From: Cyanobacteria bacterium FACHB-502
GTDB lineage: Bacteria > Cyanobacteriota > Cyanobacteriia > Elainellales > Elainellaceae
NCBI GenBank assembly: GCA_014695325.1
Contig: JACJNZ010000080.1
Span: 92,182 to 156,181, forward strand
Direction: 5' to 3'
DNA: 64,000 nt
Shown here: in pieces, positions 8,484-17,473 of the stretch
Layout of the letters: each line of letters begins with the position of its first letter
Position numbering within the stretch: position 1 is the stretch's first letter
Translations under genes and position numbers: made by a program
The notes under the pieces: generated by a model
What the model saw: the letters and a program-made list of their open reading frames with translations, nothing else
Told to the model about the DNA's origin: nothing
The model's database searches: none

Positions 8484-10025
8484 GTGATTGAAGTAGAAGT
8501 TCACCAACAACTGCGGGCGTTTCTGCGAGAGCAGGGCGAACCCTACTGGCAACACCATTTAACGATGGCGCGGCTAGTGGCGCGTGCGCTGCGCTTGGGC
8601 AGAAGTGCTTTGATTCAGGCGGGTGCGCCTTCGGGCTATCACGGGCGGTATCGACTGAGCTATTTAATGCCGCTATTGCTGTGGGAAGGGTCGGCAATTC
8701 TGGTGGCAAGCGAAGCTGTTCAGCAGCGACTTCTCATGGTTGAGATTCCCCGGCTCCAGCAGTGGATTCCGACGCAAAAAGAAATTCGGACGGGCGATCG
8801 CTGGCTGGGCACAGGGTTTGAAGGGCTGCTGTTGACCTCGCCTCAGTCTTGGATATCCGATCGCCTGCATGGGTCAGGACGCTTTCCGTCCCAGATTCTC
8901 ACTGTGATCGATGGCGCAGACGATCTGGAGCAGTGGACGCGAAACGAGCTGACGCTCAGCCTTCAGCCGCAAAATTGGGACGAACTGATGCAAACCTGTC
9001 CCCAGCAGGCGGATCTGATTCGCGATGCGCGGGTGCAGTTGACCCGATCGATTTTTCAGCATCCGGTGAACCCCTACGATCGCTATTTGGTCGAAGCGTC
9101 AGAACAGGAGATTTTTAGCGAACTTTACCATCGGCTTACCGCAGGCATCGAGCAGCCATTGCCAAGTTGCTGGAATCAGTTCTGGCAGTCTTGTCAACAA
9201 TCCAGTCAGCTTTTGTGGGCAGAGGTGATGCGGCCACAGGGACAGTTTTCGCTGCTCACGGCTCCTGCAGAGGTGGCAGATTCGCTTCAGCCTGTCTGGA
9301 ACCAGCAGCCGATCGTCCTGATTGGTGGCGTGCTTGATCTAGACACCGAAGCCACCATTTATCGCCAACGGCTCGGGTTGCCCGATCTCACCTGTCTTAA
9401 GTTTTCGCCCGATCGCCAGCACGAATTAATTCAGCTCTATCTGCCAGACGGCTTACCGATGCCCAACACGCCACAGTTTCAGCCTGTGCTAATGAGTGAA
9501 CTGCGAACCTTGCTGGGCGCAACTCAAACAGCAAATCAAGGCTTGACTGTCATTCTGATTGGCGACACGCCGCTAAAAGCGCAGGTTGGTTCAATGCTGG
9601 CAGCCGAGTTTGGCTCCCGCGTTCAGGTCGAGCGAACCTGTCTAGACGAGCATGGAATTCTGGTGGCAGGCTGGGACTATTGGCGGACTCATCAAGCCGT
9701 GTTGCCCGCGCCCCATTTGCTGGTGATTGCGACGCTCCCCTTTCCTTCACTCGAAGATCCGCTGGTTGCCGGACGAGTGACACACTATAAACGATCGCGA
9801 CAGGACTGGTTTCGTCTATTTCTGCTGCCGGAAGCATTGAGCGAACTTCAGAGAGCCGTTGCCCCGGTGCGAGAGGCTCAAGGAGTGGTGGCACTGTTGG
9901 ACAACCGGGTAAACCATCGCAGCTACGGACAGCAGATTTTATCATCGCTTAGTCCGCTTGCCCGGATTAACTATGTTGATGCAAGCCTTTTTGCCTCGCT
10001 TGAAGGATTCAGCCTGAGCGAATAG
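8484..10025 (+). CDS. DinG/XPD-like helicase homologue with degraded ATPase motifs
   Basis: A 513-residue protein starting at GTG with GGGGAG about 15 nt upstream. The layout follows a DinG-type superfamily 2 helicase: an N-terminal block at about 40-60 in the position of Walker A, VIDGADDLEQW in the position of the DEAH box, and a C-terminal block about 440-505 ending DNRVNHRSYGQQILSSLSP, which is typical of DinG C-termini. The catalytic motifs are changed: IQAGAPSGYHGRYRLSYL has no GKT/GKS, DEAH is DGAD, and the motif VI region reads LQRAVAPVRE. No four-cysteine Fe-S cluster is visible. It is full length and uninterrupted, so it is probably a conserved protein that no longer hydrolyses ATP rather than a pseudogene. 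Confidence 0.7.
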   Translation: MIEVEVHQQLRAFLREQGEPYWQHHLTMARLVARALRLGRSALIQAGAPSGYHGRYRLSYLMPLLLWEGSAILVASEAVQQRLLMVEIPRLQQWIPTQKEIRTGDRWLGTGFEGLLLTSPQSWISDRLHGSGRFPSQILTVIDGADDLEQWTRNELTLSLQPQNWDELMQTCPQQADLIRDARVQLTRSIFQHPVNPYDRYLVEASEQEIFSELYHRLTAGIEQPLPSCWNQFWQSCQQSSQLLWAEVMRPQGQFSLLTAPAEVADSLQPVWNQQPIVLIGGVLDLDTEATIYRQRLGLPDLTCLKFSPDRQHELIQLYLPDGLPMPNTPQFQPVLMSELRTLLGATQTANQGLTVILIGDTPLKAQVGSMLAAEFGSRVQVERTCLDEHGILVAGWDYWRTHQAVLPAPHLLVIATLPFPSLEDPLVAGRVTHYKRSRQDWFRLFLLPEALSELQRAVAPVREAQGVVALLDNRVNHRSYGQQILSSLSPLARINYVDASLFASLEGFSLSE

Positions 10026-10114
10026 CGCTTGGTCAGCCCAACACACTCATCGGCAAGTTCGCACGATATTATCAAAGGTGGCAAGTTTAGCTGTGTTGAT
10101 GTCGGAGAAGCAGT

Positions 10115-10327
10115 ATGGGTGACGCAAAACGACGCAAGGAAATTTTGGGCGATCAGTACGGACAGGAAGGCAACGTTTACCCCTGGCTGCCGCTGAAAAA
10201 AAGCCAAGCGCAAAAATTTGTGCAGTGGACCACTAAAGGAGCTTGGATCGGCATTGGCGCACTGGTCGCTTACTGGGTAGTTGTTCGCTTTGTGGGTCCC
10301 GCGTTCGGCTGGTGGGAAGTGATTTAA
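10115..10327 (+). CDS. DUF2839 small membrane protein
   Basis: A 70-residue protein typical of cyanobacteria. The conserved N-terminus MGDAKRRKEILGDQYGQ is followed by YPWLPLKKSQAQKF and one membrane helix (about 43-62). Length and motifs fit DUF2839, of unknown function. It lies 89 bp after the helicase-like gene on the same strand and may share its transcript. Confidence 0.85.
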   Translation: MGDAKRRKEILGDQYGQEGNVYPWLPLKKSQAQKFVQWTTKGAWIGIGALVAYWVVVRFVGPAFGWWEVI

Positions 10328-10819
10328 CCCGCGACACCTTCAGTTAGGACTGCGATCGTCCTGCTATCAAAATTCAATCACAGCCCCGGATAGAATTGGT
10401 GCAAAATACAACCACGCAAAGCAATCGTGCAAAGTTTAACCTCGAAGGAGGCAGCTTGCCAAGTGAGCCAGTTGTAGAGTAGCCCAGTTGCAAATCGATC
10501 CGGGGCAGAAGTCCAGCCCTAAATTTTCAAAAGCTGCTTATACTGAGCAGATTATATAATGTGGAACATAAATCTGAAGGAATTCTTCAATAACCTAGAA
10601 GTGTTATTCTGAATACCTCATTGGGCAGGTTTTATAAACTACCTTTTGCTAGAGGACTAATTTTCCTTTATTCCTTACTCTCTGAATAATTTCGTTTCAT
10701 TCTTTCAGGCAATTCATTATTTTCTCACTAGGGAAAAGACCTGACCACCTGAGGCAAATCTTAAGAAATTGTAAAGATACAAGATTTTGTGGTAAGTGTG
10801 GTGATAGGAGGTCAAGTTA
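10328..10819. other. Intergenic region before DUF1815 gene
   Basis: About 490 bp with no open frame of protein-like composition. It becomes AT-rich from about 10540 and ends in a near-perfect ribosome binding site (AGGAGG, 10807-10812) for the next gene. No recognised RNA. Confidence 0.4.
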
Positions 10820-11164
10820 ATGTTTCTTAGACTTGCAGAGCAACATCGACAATTTGTTCAAGACTTGGTGATGAATCTTCAGGCTTTGGCAACGGTGCTA
10901 GAGCAGCGGGGCTACTTGGCATCCTGCTATACCTGCGGTGGGCAAATGAACAGCGCATCGTTTATGGTCAGTCTGGCGGAAAATCACCTGATTCGGTTTC
11001 TTGTATCCGATTATGGGATCACCTGGACTGAAATGCGAGACGATCGCGAACTGATGAAACTAGAAGGGGCAGAGGCAATTAGCCAGCTTCAGGAACTCGC
11101 CAATCTGGTGAAATATCAAATTAAGCCGTCTGATTACCGTTTGAACGCCCTCCAGCCATCTTAA
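10820..11164 (+). CDS. DUF1815 family protein
   Basis: A 114-residue soluble protein. MFLRLAEQHRQFVQDLVMNLQALA, CYTCGGQMNSASFMVSL and RFLVSDYGITWTEMRD are the conserved blocks of the cyanobacterial DUF1815 family. Start fixed by AGGAGG 8 nt upstream, one of the strongest binding sites in the window, so translation is probably efficient. Two cysteines (CYTC) are close enough for a redox or metal role, but nothing is known. Convergent with the carboxypeptidase gene. Confidence 0.85.
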   Translation: MFLRLAEQHRQFVQDLVMNLQALATVLEQRGYLASCYTCGGQMNSASFMVSLAENHLIRFLVSDYGITWTEMRDDRELMKLEGAEAISQLQELANLVKYQIKPSDYRLNALQPS

Positions 11165-11220
11165 ATGTTCTGATTGGGTTGAATCTCAAGGCAGCGATCG
11201 AGTTACTGTTTCCGTCGTTG

Positions 11221-12735
11221 TTAGAGTGACTGAGCGAATTCCCTGCATGATTTATCCTGCGATAGCAGCATCACAATTTCGTCAATCGTGTGTTGGGCTT
11301 TTCCAGGTGGTGTGTTCGCCTGATTCACAACAATGCTAAAGACGATCGCAGGACGATTGCCCCGATTCAAGTAGCCCGATAGAGCAGCAGTGCCGCTGAG
11401 TGCGCCTGTTTTTCCCTCTAACTGACCTTGAACCGAGGTTTCGCGAAAGCGATTTTGTAGCGTTCCCGAAATTCCAGCGACCGAAAGCGACCTGCGATAA
11501 GGCAGCGCATTATTGGTCTGCGCCATTGCTTGAAGCGTTTCCACAATTGCGGCAGGGCTGACCCCATTGTGGCGCGATAAGCCTGAGCCGTCTGCCAGCA
11601 CATAGCTATCAGATTCAATTCCGAGGCGAGTGAGACTAGCCCTGAGGGCAGCGATTCCGGCTTCAAGGGCAGATTGCGATGGATCTGGGCTGTCTGCCCC
11701 TAGCGATCGCAGCAGAGCCTCTGCGTACAGATTGTTGCTGAACTGGTTTGTTTCGACTAGTAACTCGCTCAAGGGCAGCGACTGAACGGCAGCGATTTCC
11801 GCTCTGGTTGCGATCGGTGCATCATCAGCATGGGTGAGAAGCTGAGTCTGGTTCACCTCAATTCCAGCCGACCGCAGCGTTTCTGCAAACTGACGCAAAA
11901 AGTTTTGTCCCGGCTGCGGGATCGAGACCGCAACAGGTTCTGATGCTGCTCCGGCACGAAGCTGTCCAGCAACAGTAAGAATCGGCTGACTGAGATTCCG
12001 TCCCACCGAGACAAATTCTGGCGCGTCTGATGCCACCGTTCGCGATCGATTCACGATTTGCCATCCCTGCGCCTCTGACGGCTGATCCCAAACTACCTGA
12101 AGCGGTTGATCGACCTGCTGGGGCACGAGCGTGAGTCCGATCGCGTTCTGGTTCAAAATCAGGCTGTTCACAGGCGCACCGTAGCCTGCCTGAATGTCTT
12201 CCCATTCCCACGAGGGATTGACCGCATCACCACGAAAGTAGCGATCGTCCCCTACAAGGGTGGCAATGCGTGTGATGCCTCGGTCGCGAATCTGCTGTGC
12301 CAGAGCTTGAAGCTGGGCATGGGTCAAGCTGGGATCGCCCCTACCAACTACTTGCAAAACTGCGCCCTCTGGAGTTGTCCCCACCTGATAAATTGAGGTG
12401 CGAATCCGAAACTGCGCTCCTAGCTGAGTCAGAGCCGCTGCGGTAGTCAGCAGTTTGACGTTTGAAGCCGGGACAAGATAGCGATCGGGATTGCGAGCAT
12501 AAAGGATCTGGGGATCTGCTTCCAGCGTTTGCGCTAAAATCCCCCACTGGGATCGCTGAAACTCTGGGTGATCGATGAGACGATCGATTTGCTGCACCAG
12601 GCTCGCGGCACAGACTGAGGCGTTCACTAAAATGGGTTGCTTCGGAGTTGCGCTTTGTGCCGATCGCATCCCAGCCATAAAGGTGAGTAGCAGACAGCCT
12701 ACGCTAACCCAAGCGGTAAACGGTTTAATTGACAT
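11221..12735 (-). CDS. dacB: D-alanyl-D-alanine carboxypeptidase/endopeptidase (PBP4, peptidase S13)
   Basis: Secreted penicillin-binding protein trimming peptidoglycan peptides in the periplasm. With the ATG at 12735 it has 504 residues and begins with a signal peptide (MSIKPFTAWVSVGCLLLTFMAG). A longer TTG start at 12771 would place 12 charged residues before it and is less likely. The three active-site motifs are present: SxxK as S-N-V-K in YLVPASNVKLL, SxN as SNN in NQFSNNLYAEALL, and KTG in LEGKTGALSGTAALSGYL. The large insert between SxxK and SxN, typical of class C enzymes, is also present. Monocistronic, convergent with the DUF1815 gene. Confidence 0.93.
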   Translation of the reverse strand: MSIKPFTAWVSVGCLLLTFMAGMRSAQSATPKQPILVNASVCAASLVQQIDRLIDHPEFQRSQWGILAQTLEADPQILYARNPDRYLVPASNVKLLTTAAALTQLGAQFRIRTSIYQVGTTPEGAVLQVVGRGDPSLTHAQLQALAQQIRDRGITRIATLVGDDRYFRGDAVNPSWEWEDIQAGYGAPVNSLILNQNAIGLTLVPQQVDQPLQVVWDQPSEAQGWQIVNRSRTVASDAPEFVSVGRNLSQPILTVAGQLRAGAASEPVAVSIPQPGQNFLRQFAETLRSAGIEVNQTQLLTHADDAPIATRAEIAAVQSLPLSELLVETNQFSNNLYAEALLRSLGADSPDPSQSALEAGIAALRASLTRLGIESDSYVLADGSGLSRHNGVSPAAIVETLQAMAQTNNALPYRRSLSVAGISGTLQNRFRETSVQGQLEGKTGALSGTAALSGYLNRGNRPAIVFSIVVNQANTPPGKAQHTIDEIVMLLSQDKSCREFAQSL

Positions 12736-12872
12736 TCGTTCAGCTACTTTCGATCGTTTGTTTCTTGGCAAATATTCGAGCGGCTACGATGATCCCCATC
12801 CCAAGTGCCCCTTACTGCTCGTTTCGTTTACGGTATATCCGCAAGTTACTAGAGATTAGGTTTGAACTTTGC

Positions 12873-12905
12873 AGCCCCCTACATCCCCTATTGCTGGGGG
12901 ACTTT
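12873..12905 (-). repeat. Dispersed AAAGTCCCCC repeat, inverted copy
   Basis: Read on the minus strand: AAAGTCCCCCAGC then AATAGGGGATGTAGGGGGCT. The CCCC/GGGG blocks make it an imperfect palindrome. Same family as 1911-2013, 13082-13113, 23608-23652, 27913-27940 and 48028-48060. Confidence 0.7.
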
Positions 12906-13081
12906 GAGAACTGAGGAAAACTGAAGAAGGCTTGGTTACCTATAGAATTGGAGAGCCAGGAAGGCGTTTCTGAAAGCCGTTTCAGCCCTGATTAGCCATC
13001 ATGTGCCAGCCATTGTGTGTACAGAATAGCCAATGTCATAAGGAGACCTTAAACGCCTTGCAATAAATACCTTACGGTTTC

Positions 13082-13113
13082 AAAATTCCCGAAAATTCGG
13101 GGATTTAGGAGGC
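13082..13113 (+). repeat. Dispersed AAAGTCCCCC repeat, diverged copy
   Basis: AAAATTCCCGAAAATTCGGG then GATTTAGGAGGC. It keeps the arm-loop-arm layout and the GATTTAGG(a/g)GGC right end, with CCC/GGG arms shortened. Confidence 0.5.
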
Positions 13114-13140
13114 GATGCAAGACATCTACTACTGTTCAAT

Positions 13141-14325
13141 CTACCGCTTGCTCTTCATGAACTCAGCAATCCGCTCGACTGCCGTTTCTAGAATCGAGGG
13201 ATCATGCACCAGCGCAAATCGCACATAGCCTTCGCCAGACTTGCCAAAGCCTGATCCTGGTGCGACGGCGACTCCGGTTTGTTCGACTAAGTCGATCGCA
13301 AACTGCATTGAATTGATTGCCCAGGGATCAGGCAATTTTGCCCAGACATACATGGCAGCTTGAGGCCGAGGAACCTGCCAGCCAATGCGATTTAGGGCAT
13401 CGACAAAGGCATCGCGACGCTGTCTGAAGGTCTCCACTGCTTGGGCAACGGCTTCCTGAGAACCCGAGAGGGCTTCGATCGCACCATTCAAAATGCCCAG
13501 ATACTGATTGAAATCAACCACTGCTTTGACTTGCCGGAGTGCCCGGATCAGTTTTGGGTTGCCGATCGCATATCCCACCCGAAAGCCACCCATGTTGTAG
13601 GACTTGGACATGGTGAAGAACTCGATCGACACTCGCTTTTGGGGATCGGCTTGAAGGACAGAAGGCGGGGGACTGCCCTCAAAGTACAGATCCACATAAG
13701 GGAAGTCGTGCACCAGGACGAGATTGTGCTGATCGCAGAAGGCAACCGCCTGCTTAAAGAAATCGATCGATGCGGTTGCTGTTGTGGGATTGTGCGGATA
13801 GCTCAACACCATCATTCGCGCCTGTTCCAACACGGGAATCGGAACATCTTCAAAAACTGGCAAAAAATTGTTTTCTGCCAGCAGAGGCATGGTGTAGATT
13901 TGTCCACCAGCCAGGTGAACACCGCCTGCGTGGGAAGGATAGCCCGGATCGAGCAGCAGGGCAAAATCGCCCGGATTCAGAACAGCAAGCGGTAGGTGGG
14001 CAGTTCCCTCTTGAGAGCCAATTAAGGGCAGGACTTCAGTTTCAGGATCAACGGGTACACCAAACTTGCGCTCGTACCACTGAGCTGCCGCCCGCCGAAA
14101 CGCCCCCGTGCCATGAAACAAGAGATAGCCGTGGGTTGCGGGGTCTTGCAGCGATCGGGCAATGGTATCCAGTACAGGAGCAGGGGTAGGCAGATCGGAC
14201 GATCCAAGGGATAGATCAGTCACGTCCAGTCCGGCAGCTCTGGCTTTTGCCTTTGCCCGATCCATATCAGCAAAAACGTTGGCTTGCAGGGGGGTGAGGC
14301 GATCGGCGAGTTGCATAGAAGGCAT
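13141..14325 (-). CDS. LL-diaminopimelate aminotransferase-like class I/II aminotransferase
   Basis: A 394-residue PLP enzyme of fold type I. PLP-binding residues: schiff-base K241 in FTMSKSYNMGGFRVGY, N179 in SYPHNPTTA, and D207/Y210 in VLVHDFPYVDL. C-terminal FALVHDPSILETAVERI is usual for the group. SKSYNMGGFR and the overall wording are those of the DapL/AlaT-like subfamily; DapL converts tetrahydrodipicolinate to LL-diaminopimelate for lysine and peptidoglycan. Cyanobacteria often carry more than one paralogue, so substrate is uncertain and no symbol is given. A thioredoxin gene lies 43 bp upstream on the same strand; co-transcription is likely. Confidence 0.85.
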   Translation of the reverse strand: MPSMQLADRLTPLQANVFADMDRAKAKARAAGLDVTDLSLGSSDLPTPAPVLDTIARSLQDPATHGYLLFHGTGAFRRAAAQWYERKFGVPVDPETEVLPLIGSQEGTAHLPLAVLNPGDFALLLDPGYPSHAGGVHLAGGQIYTMPLLAENNFLPVFEDVPIPVLEQARMMVLSYPHNPTTATASIDFFKQAVAFCDQHNLVLVHDFPYVDLYFEGSPPPSVLQADPQKRVSIEFFTMSKSYNMGGFRVGYAIGNPKLIRALRQVKAVVDFNQYLGILNGAIEALSGSQEAVAQAVETFRQRRDAFVDALNRIGWQVPRPQAAMYVWAKLPDPWAINSMQFAIDLVEQTGVAVAPGSGFGKSGEGYVRFALVHDPSILETAVERIAEFMKSKR

Positions 14326-14367
14326 CGAATAAAGGACTGCCCCAAACGGGCGATCGATGGCTAGCCG

Positions 14368-14694
14368 CTAATTCAGCCCAGTTACGAGAAATTCTTCAAC
14401 TTTCTGTTTGCTGATTGCGCCCTCGCTTGCGTCTACCATTTCTCCATCTTTGAACAACCGCAGCGCAGGCACACCTTCAACCTTGCACCAAGCCACCGAT
14501 TCCGGGTTGGGGTCTACTTCCATTTTGACCACTTTCAGACGATCACCGTACTGATTCGCTGTCCAGTCCATAACCGGAGCCATGAGCCGACACGGACCAC
14601 ACCAGGATGCCCAAAAGTAGACCAGGACAGGCTGAGCCGCGCTCAAAACTTCAGTGGAAAACTCTGTATCTGAGATCGTAACGACGCTACTCAT
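14368..14694 (-). CDS. Thioredoxin
   Basis: A 108-residue thioredoxin fold with active site W31-C-G-P-C35, the buried V-D-P-N-P stretch after strand 3, and cis-proline in VEGVPALRLF. It reduces disulfides in target proteins; cyanobacterial thioredoxins couple photosynthetic electron flow to enzyme control. Sequence differs from the canonical m-type TrxA in ASWCGPCRLMAPVMDW and has an extra cysteine in VAWCKVEG, so it is likely one of the other cyanobacterial isoforms. It is the first gene of a probable two-gene unit with the aminotransferase. Confidence 0.92.
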   Translation of the reverse strand: MSSVVTISDTEFSTEVLSAAQPVLVYFWASWCGPCRLMAPVMDWTANQYGDRLKVVKMEVDPNPESVAWCKVEGVPALRLFKDGEMVDASEGAISKQKVEEFLVTGLN

Positions 14695-14899
14695 GAGAAT
14701 AAATAGAGGAAATCTTAATAAACATCCTTTTCTAGATTACCTGCCTGGAATGCCAATTCGGAATTCGGAACTCGAAAGTCGGAATTGTGAGGCGATCGGC
14801 AAAGATCTGAATCAAAGGCAGAAACTTCTGTCAATCGGCTGCGTCAAAACAAAAGAGACTGAACCTCAAACGTGAGGGTGTGAGGAGTTCCTAAAATTG

Positions 14900-14940
14900 G
14901 CGGATGGGTTGTCGATCAAATTTTGGTCACGCCCATCCGC
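14900..14940 (-). terminator. Hairpin terminator after the DUF423 gene
   Basis: Perfect 9-bp arms GCGGATGGG (14900-14908) and CCCATCCGC (14932-14940) around a 23-nt loop. On the minus strand it is followed by CAATTTTAGG, a weak T tract. It lies 37 bp past the DUF423 stop and could also block plus-strand readthrough. Confidence 0.6.
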
Positions 14941-14943
14941 TAG

Positions 14944-14979
14944 TTATTTGTGCCAGGCTAATTATTGTGTGCCAGACTA
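14944..14979 (-). repeat. Tandem duplication spanning the DUF423 stop codon
   Basis: Plus-strand copies TTATTTGTGCCAGGCTA (14944-14960) and TTATTGTGTGCCAGACTA (14962-14979), about 18-19 bp apart with one small indel and one substitution. The complement of the stop codon (14977-14979) is the end of the second copy, and the first copy contains the same CTA. Confidence 0.8.
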
Positions 14980-15351
14980 CTTCATCGTCCAGGCACTTAC
15001 CGCTAAGCAGCCCCAACCAATGATGAAGGCAAGTCCGCCGATCGGCGCAACGGCTCCCAGAATTTTCACACCAGACAGGCTGAGGGCATACAAACTGCCG
15101 CAAAACAGCACCACCCCGACGATAAAGGCAATACCCGCCGCATTCAGCAGTGACTGAGCTGCTTCGGGACGGGTGAGCAGGATAGCAACTGCCACTAACG
15201 CCAGCGCGTGATACATCTGGTAGCGAGCCGCCGTCTCAAAGACTTCCTGAGCGCGATCAGTGAGTTTACCTTCCAGCGCGTGTGCGCCAAATGCACCAGC
15301 CGCAACGGATAATCCACCCAGGACTGCGGCGATCGTCAGAAATATCTGCAT
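14977..15351 (-). CDS. DUF423 (YgdD/TMEM256-like) membrane protein
   Basis: A 124-residue protein with four membrane segments. The family start MQIFLTIAAVLGGLSVAAGAFGAHALEGKL and the motifs YHALALVAVAIL and LFCGSLYALSLSGVKILGAVAPIGGLAFIIGW are all present. The family is widespread with no established function. It lies 53 bp downstream of chlM on the same strand and may be co-transcribed with it; that association is positional only. Confidence 0.9.
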   Translation of the reverse strand: MQIFLTIAAVLGGLSVAAGAFGAHALEGKLTDRAQEVFETAARYQMYHALALVAVAILLTRPEAAQSLLNAAGIAFIVGVVLFCGSLYALSLSGVKILGAVAPIGGLAFIIGWGCLAVSAWTMK

Positions 15352-15404
15352 AAGTGCCCTACTTTCCCAATGATTCGAGCAGATTCCTTGACCGCTTCCA
15401 CGGG

Positions 15405-16088
15405 TTATTTCACTGCTTCCAGCAGGCGCGAGAAGTAGAAGCGAGTTTTGGTCATAGCGTTTCGCTTAATCGTCCAGCCGTTTGCTTCCAGAGCCTTGAC
15501 GATATTCGCTTCCCGATGCAGGTAGGCGCGAGTTGCTTTGCTGGGACCGGGGAAGAATTCGCCGATTTTCTTCAGCACATCATAGAAAACCGTTTTGGGC
15601 GCGAAACTGATCAGAACCCGCGATTCGGCAAGCTGGCTTAGATGAGTGATCATCTCCATTGCTTTGTCCTGCGGATAGTGAATCAGCACATCCAGACAAA
15701 TTACGGTGTGATAGCTACCGCTCAGACTTTCCAAATCCTGGACCGCAAAAGTAGGATTCTCGGACTGTCCCAGAGTTGCCTGCGCCCGCTCTTTTGCCTC
15801 GCCTACCATCTTCTCGGAAATATCACTGGCAAAGACTTTTGCGCCCATTTCCGCCATCGGAATGCTGAGACTTCCCACGCCGCAGCCCGCATCGCAAATC
15901 GTCATGCCTGCCGTGTTGCCGTCCGATCGCAGCCAGTCCAGAACCGTATCGACCGTGCGCTGGTGTCCCAGACGAATATCAAGCTGCACTTTGTTGACTT
16001 CGCCATCACCATAAATTCGCCGCCAGCGATCGAATCCGGTCGCGTTGAAGTAATCTTTTACGATCGTTTTATCGTCTGTTGCCGTCAT
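15405..16088 (-). CDS. chlM: Magnesium protoporphyrin IX O-methyltransferase
   Basis: SAM-dependent enzyme that methylates the C13 propionate of Mg-protoporphyrin IX, the step after Mg-chelatase in chlorophyll synthesis. 227 residues from the ATG at 16088; a TTG 12 nt upstream is unlikely. The N-terminus has DYFNATGFDRWRRIYGDGEV, highly characteristic of ChlM. SAM-binding motif I is CDAGCGVGSLSIPMA, with DISEKMV in strand 2. The C-terminus SFAPKTVFYDVLKKIGEFFPGPSKATR and MTKTRFYFSRLLEAVK is also family-typical. Divergent from purE with about 157 bp between start codons. Confidence 0.96.
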   Translation of the reverse strand: MTATDDKTIVKDYFNATGFDRWRRIYGDGEVNKVQLDIRLGHQRTVDTVLDWLRSDGNTAGMTICDAGCGVGSLSIPMAEMGAKVFASDISEKMVGEAKERAQATLGQSENPTFAVQDLESLSGSYHTVICLDVLIHYPQDKAMEMITHLSQLAESRVLISFAPKTVFYDVLKKIGEFFPGPSKATRAYLHREANIVKALEANGWTIKRNAMTKTRFYFSRLLEAVK

Positions 16089-16245
16089 GACTCCAAGCAA
16101 TACCTGATTTTTAACAAGGGTTGTCTCATAACTGATTGTGCCTTAGATTGGGTTCCGCTTGGGCTTTAGATCCAGCAAAAACCAAGCCTGCATTTCCCTT
16201 TTCGAGCGACAATATCCCCTGTTGAGATTTCTAATTGAATTTTCT

Positions 16246-16764
16246 ATGGCTTCTCCCCTAGTTGGCATTATTATGGGCAGCGACTCCGACCTTCCGACAA
16301 TGAAAGGGGCGATCGAAGCCTGCGAAGAATTCCAGATTGCCCATGAAGTCGGCATTGTCTCTGCCCATCGCACTCCTGAACGGATGGTAGAATATGCCCA
16401 AACTGCCCACGATCGCGGCTTAAAAGTGATTATCGCTGGAGCCGGAGGAGCCGCCCATTTACCCGGAATGGTTGCCGCCCTAACTCCCCTCCCTGTGATT
16501 GGTGTTCCCGTTGTGACCCGCACGCTTCAGGGCATTGATTCGCTTTACTCGATTGTGCAAATGCCCGCCGGAATTCCCGTAGCCACGGTGGCGATCGGCA
16601 ATGCGCGAAACGCAGGACTTCTGGCAGTGCAAATGCTTGCCGCCCACGATCGAGATTTGCTGCAACGGGTACAGCGTTATCGGCAAAGCCTGAAGGAAAT
16701 GGTGATGGAGAAGCAGGCGAAACTGGAGGAGGAGGGGTATCGGCGGTATCTGGAGGGGATGTAG
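16246..16764 (+). CDS. purE: N5-carboxyaminoimidazole ribonucleotide mutase
   Basis: Purine biosynthesis enzyme moving the carboxyl of N5-CAIR to give CAIR. 172 residues from the ATG at 16246 ([17 protein letters not shown]); the frame is open 29 codons further upstream but that part is not conserved. Class I motifs: [21 protein letters not shown], the catalytic-loop [16 protein letters not shown] and PVIGVPV. The usual partner purK is not adjacent. The stop lies in a G-rich stretch of two GTA(g/a)GGGGT units. Confidence 0.96.
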   Translation: MASPLVGIIMGSDSDLPTMKGAIEACEEFQIAHEVGIVSAHRTPERMVEYAQTAHDRGLKVIIAGAGGAAHLPGMVAALTPLPVIGVPVVTRTLQGIDSLYSIVQMPAGIPVATVAIGNARNAGLLAVQMLAAHDRDLLQRVQRYRQSLKEMVMEKQAKLEEEGYRRYLEGM

Positions 16765-16875
16765 GGGGTGTAAGGGGTGTTTGCGCGATCGGGAGCGGCA
16801 GAGCAGCAGTTCCCTTGATTCCTTTGATTCCCGCCAGAAGGGATTTTAGCTAAGGAAAAAAAGACACTAAAGACA

Positions 16876-17439
16876 ATGGAATCGACGCATCTCAAGCAGT
16901 TTCGGCTGATGGCGCAGTATAACTCCTGGGTCAATCAGCACCTATATGGCTTGGCTCGATCGCTTTCAGAGGAGGAGCGGCGGCGGGATTGTGGGGCATT
17001 TTTTGGGTCAATTTATGGGACGCTGAATCATCTGCTGGTGGGCGATCGCATTTGGCTGGGACGGTTTGCAACCTGTACGTCCTACACTTTTCCAGCGTTG
17101 CAGCAGACAGATTTGCTGTTGAACTGCACTGATCTGAGTCAGGAGCTTTACCCTGATTTTGAACAGCTCTGGCAGGGGCGATCGAAAACCGATCGGGCGA
17201 TCGAGCAGTGGATCGAGGAACTGACACCAGAAATACTGTCTGCGTCAATGCACTATCGCAATGTAGCAGGGACGATCGATCGAACCCATGCGCTGTGGTT
17301 TGCGATCGCCCATTTCTTTAATCATCAGACGCATCATCGTGCCCAGGTGACAGTGCTGCTGCAACAAATGGGCAAGGATTACGGCATCACTGACTTTTTG
17401 ATGATGTATGACTCGGCGAAAGAAGCAGTGCAGGCCTAG
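16876..17439 (+). CDS. DinB/YfiT-like four-helix metalloprotein
   Basis: A 187-residue protein. LMAQYNSWVNQHLYGLARSL, YGTLNHLLVGDRIWLGRF and LWFAIAHFFNHQTHHRAQVTVLLQQMG give the DinB pattern. The three histidines expected to bind the metal are in LNHLL and in the HFFNHQTHHR cluster. Members are thiol-dependent metalloenzymes or stress proteins; the specific substrate is unknown. Same strand as purE, 111 bp downstream; convergent with the HPP gene, the two stops being only 28 bp apart. Confidence 0.88.
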   Translation: MESTHLKQFRLMAQYNSWVNQHLYGLARSLSEEERRRDCGAFFGSIYGTLNHLLVGDRIWLGRFATCTSYTFPALQQTDLLLNCTDLSQELYPDFEQLWQGRSKTDRAIEQWIEELTPEILSASMHYRNVAGTIDRTHALWFAIAHFFNHQTHHRAQVTVLLQQMGKDYGITDFLMMYDSAKEAVQA

Positions 17440-17444
17440 CGGCA

Positions 17445-17473
17445 CGGAATGTCTAAAAGCGGAATGTCTAAAA
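17445..17473 (-). repeat. Tandem duplication spanning the HPP-family stop codon
   Basis: Two identical 14-bp copies CGGAATGTCTAAAA at 17445-17458 and 17460-17473, period 15. The stop complement CTA (17468-17470) is in the second copy. The duplication fills the gap between two convergent genes. Confidence 0.85.

Larger units (their letters stand above)
12736..13140. other. Intergenic region carrying two dispersed repeats
   Basis: About 400 bp with no supported gene. It holds one inverted copy (12873-12905) and one diverged direct copy (13082-13113) of the AAAGTCCCCC family, 177 bp apart in opposite orientation. Confidence 0.5.

Noticed and set aside
8484..10025. Call as an active DNA helicase (dinG)
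   Set aside because: Walker A, DEAH and motif VI residues are not present, so the symbol would mislead.
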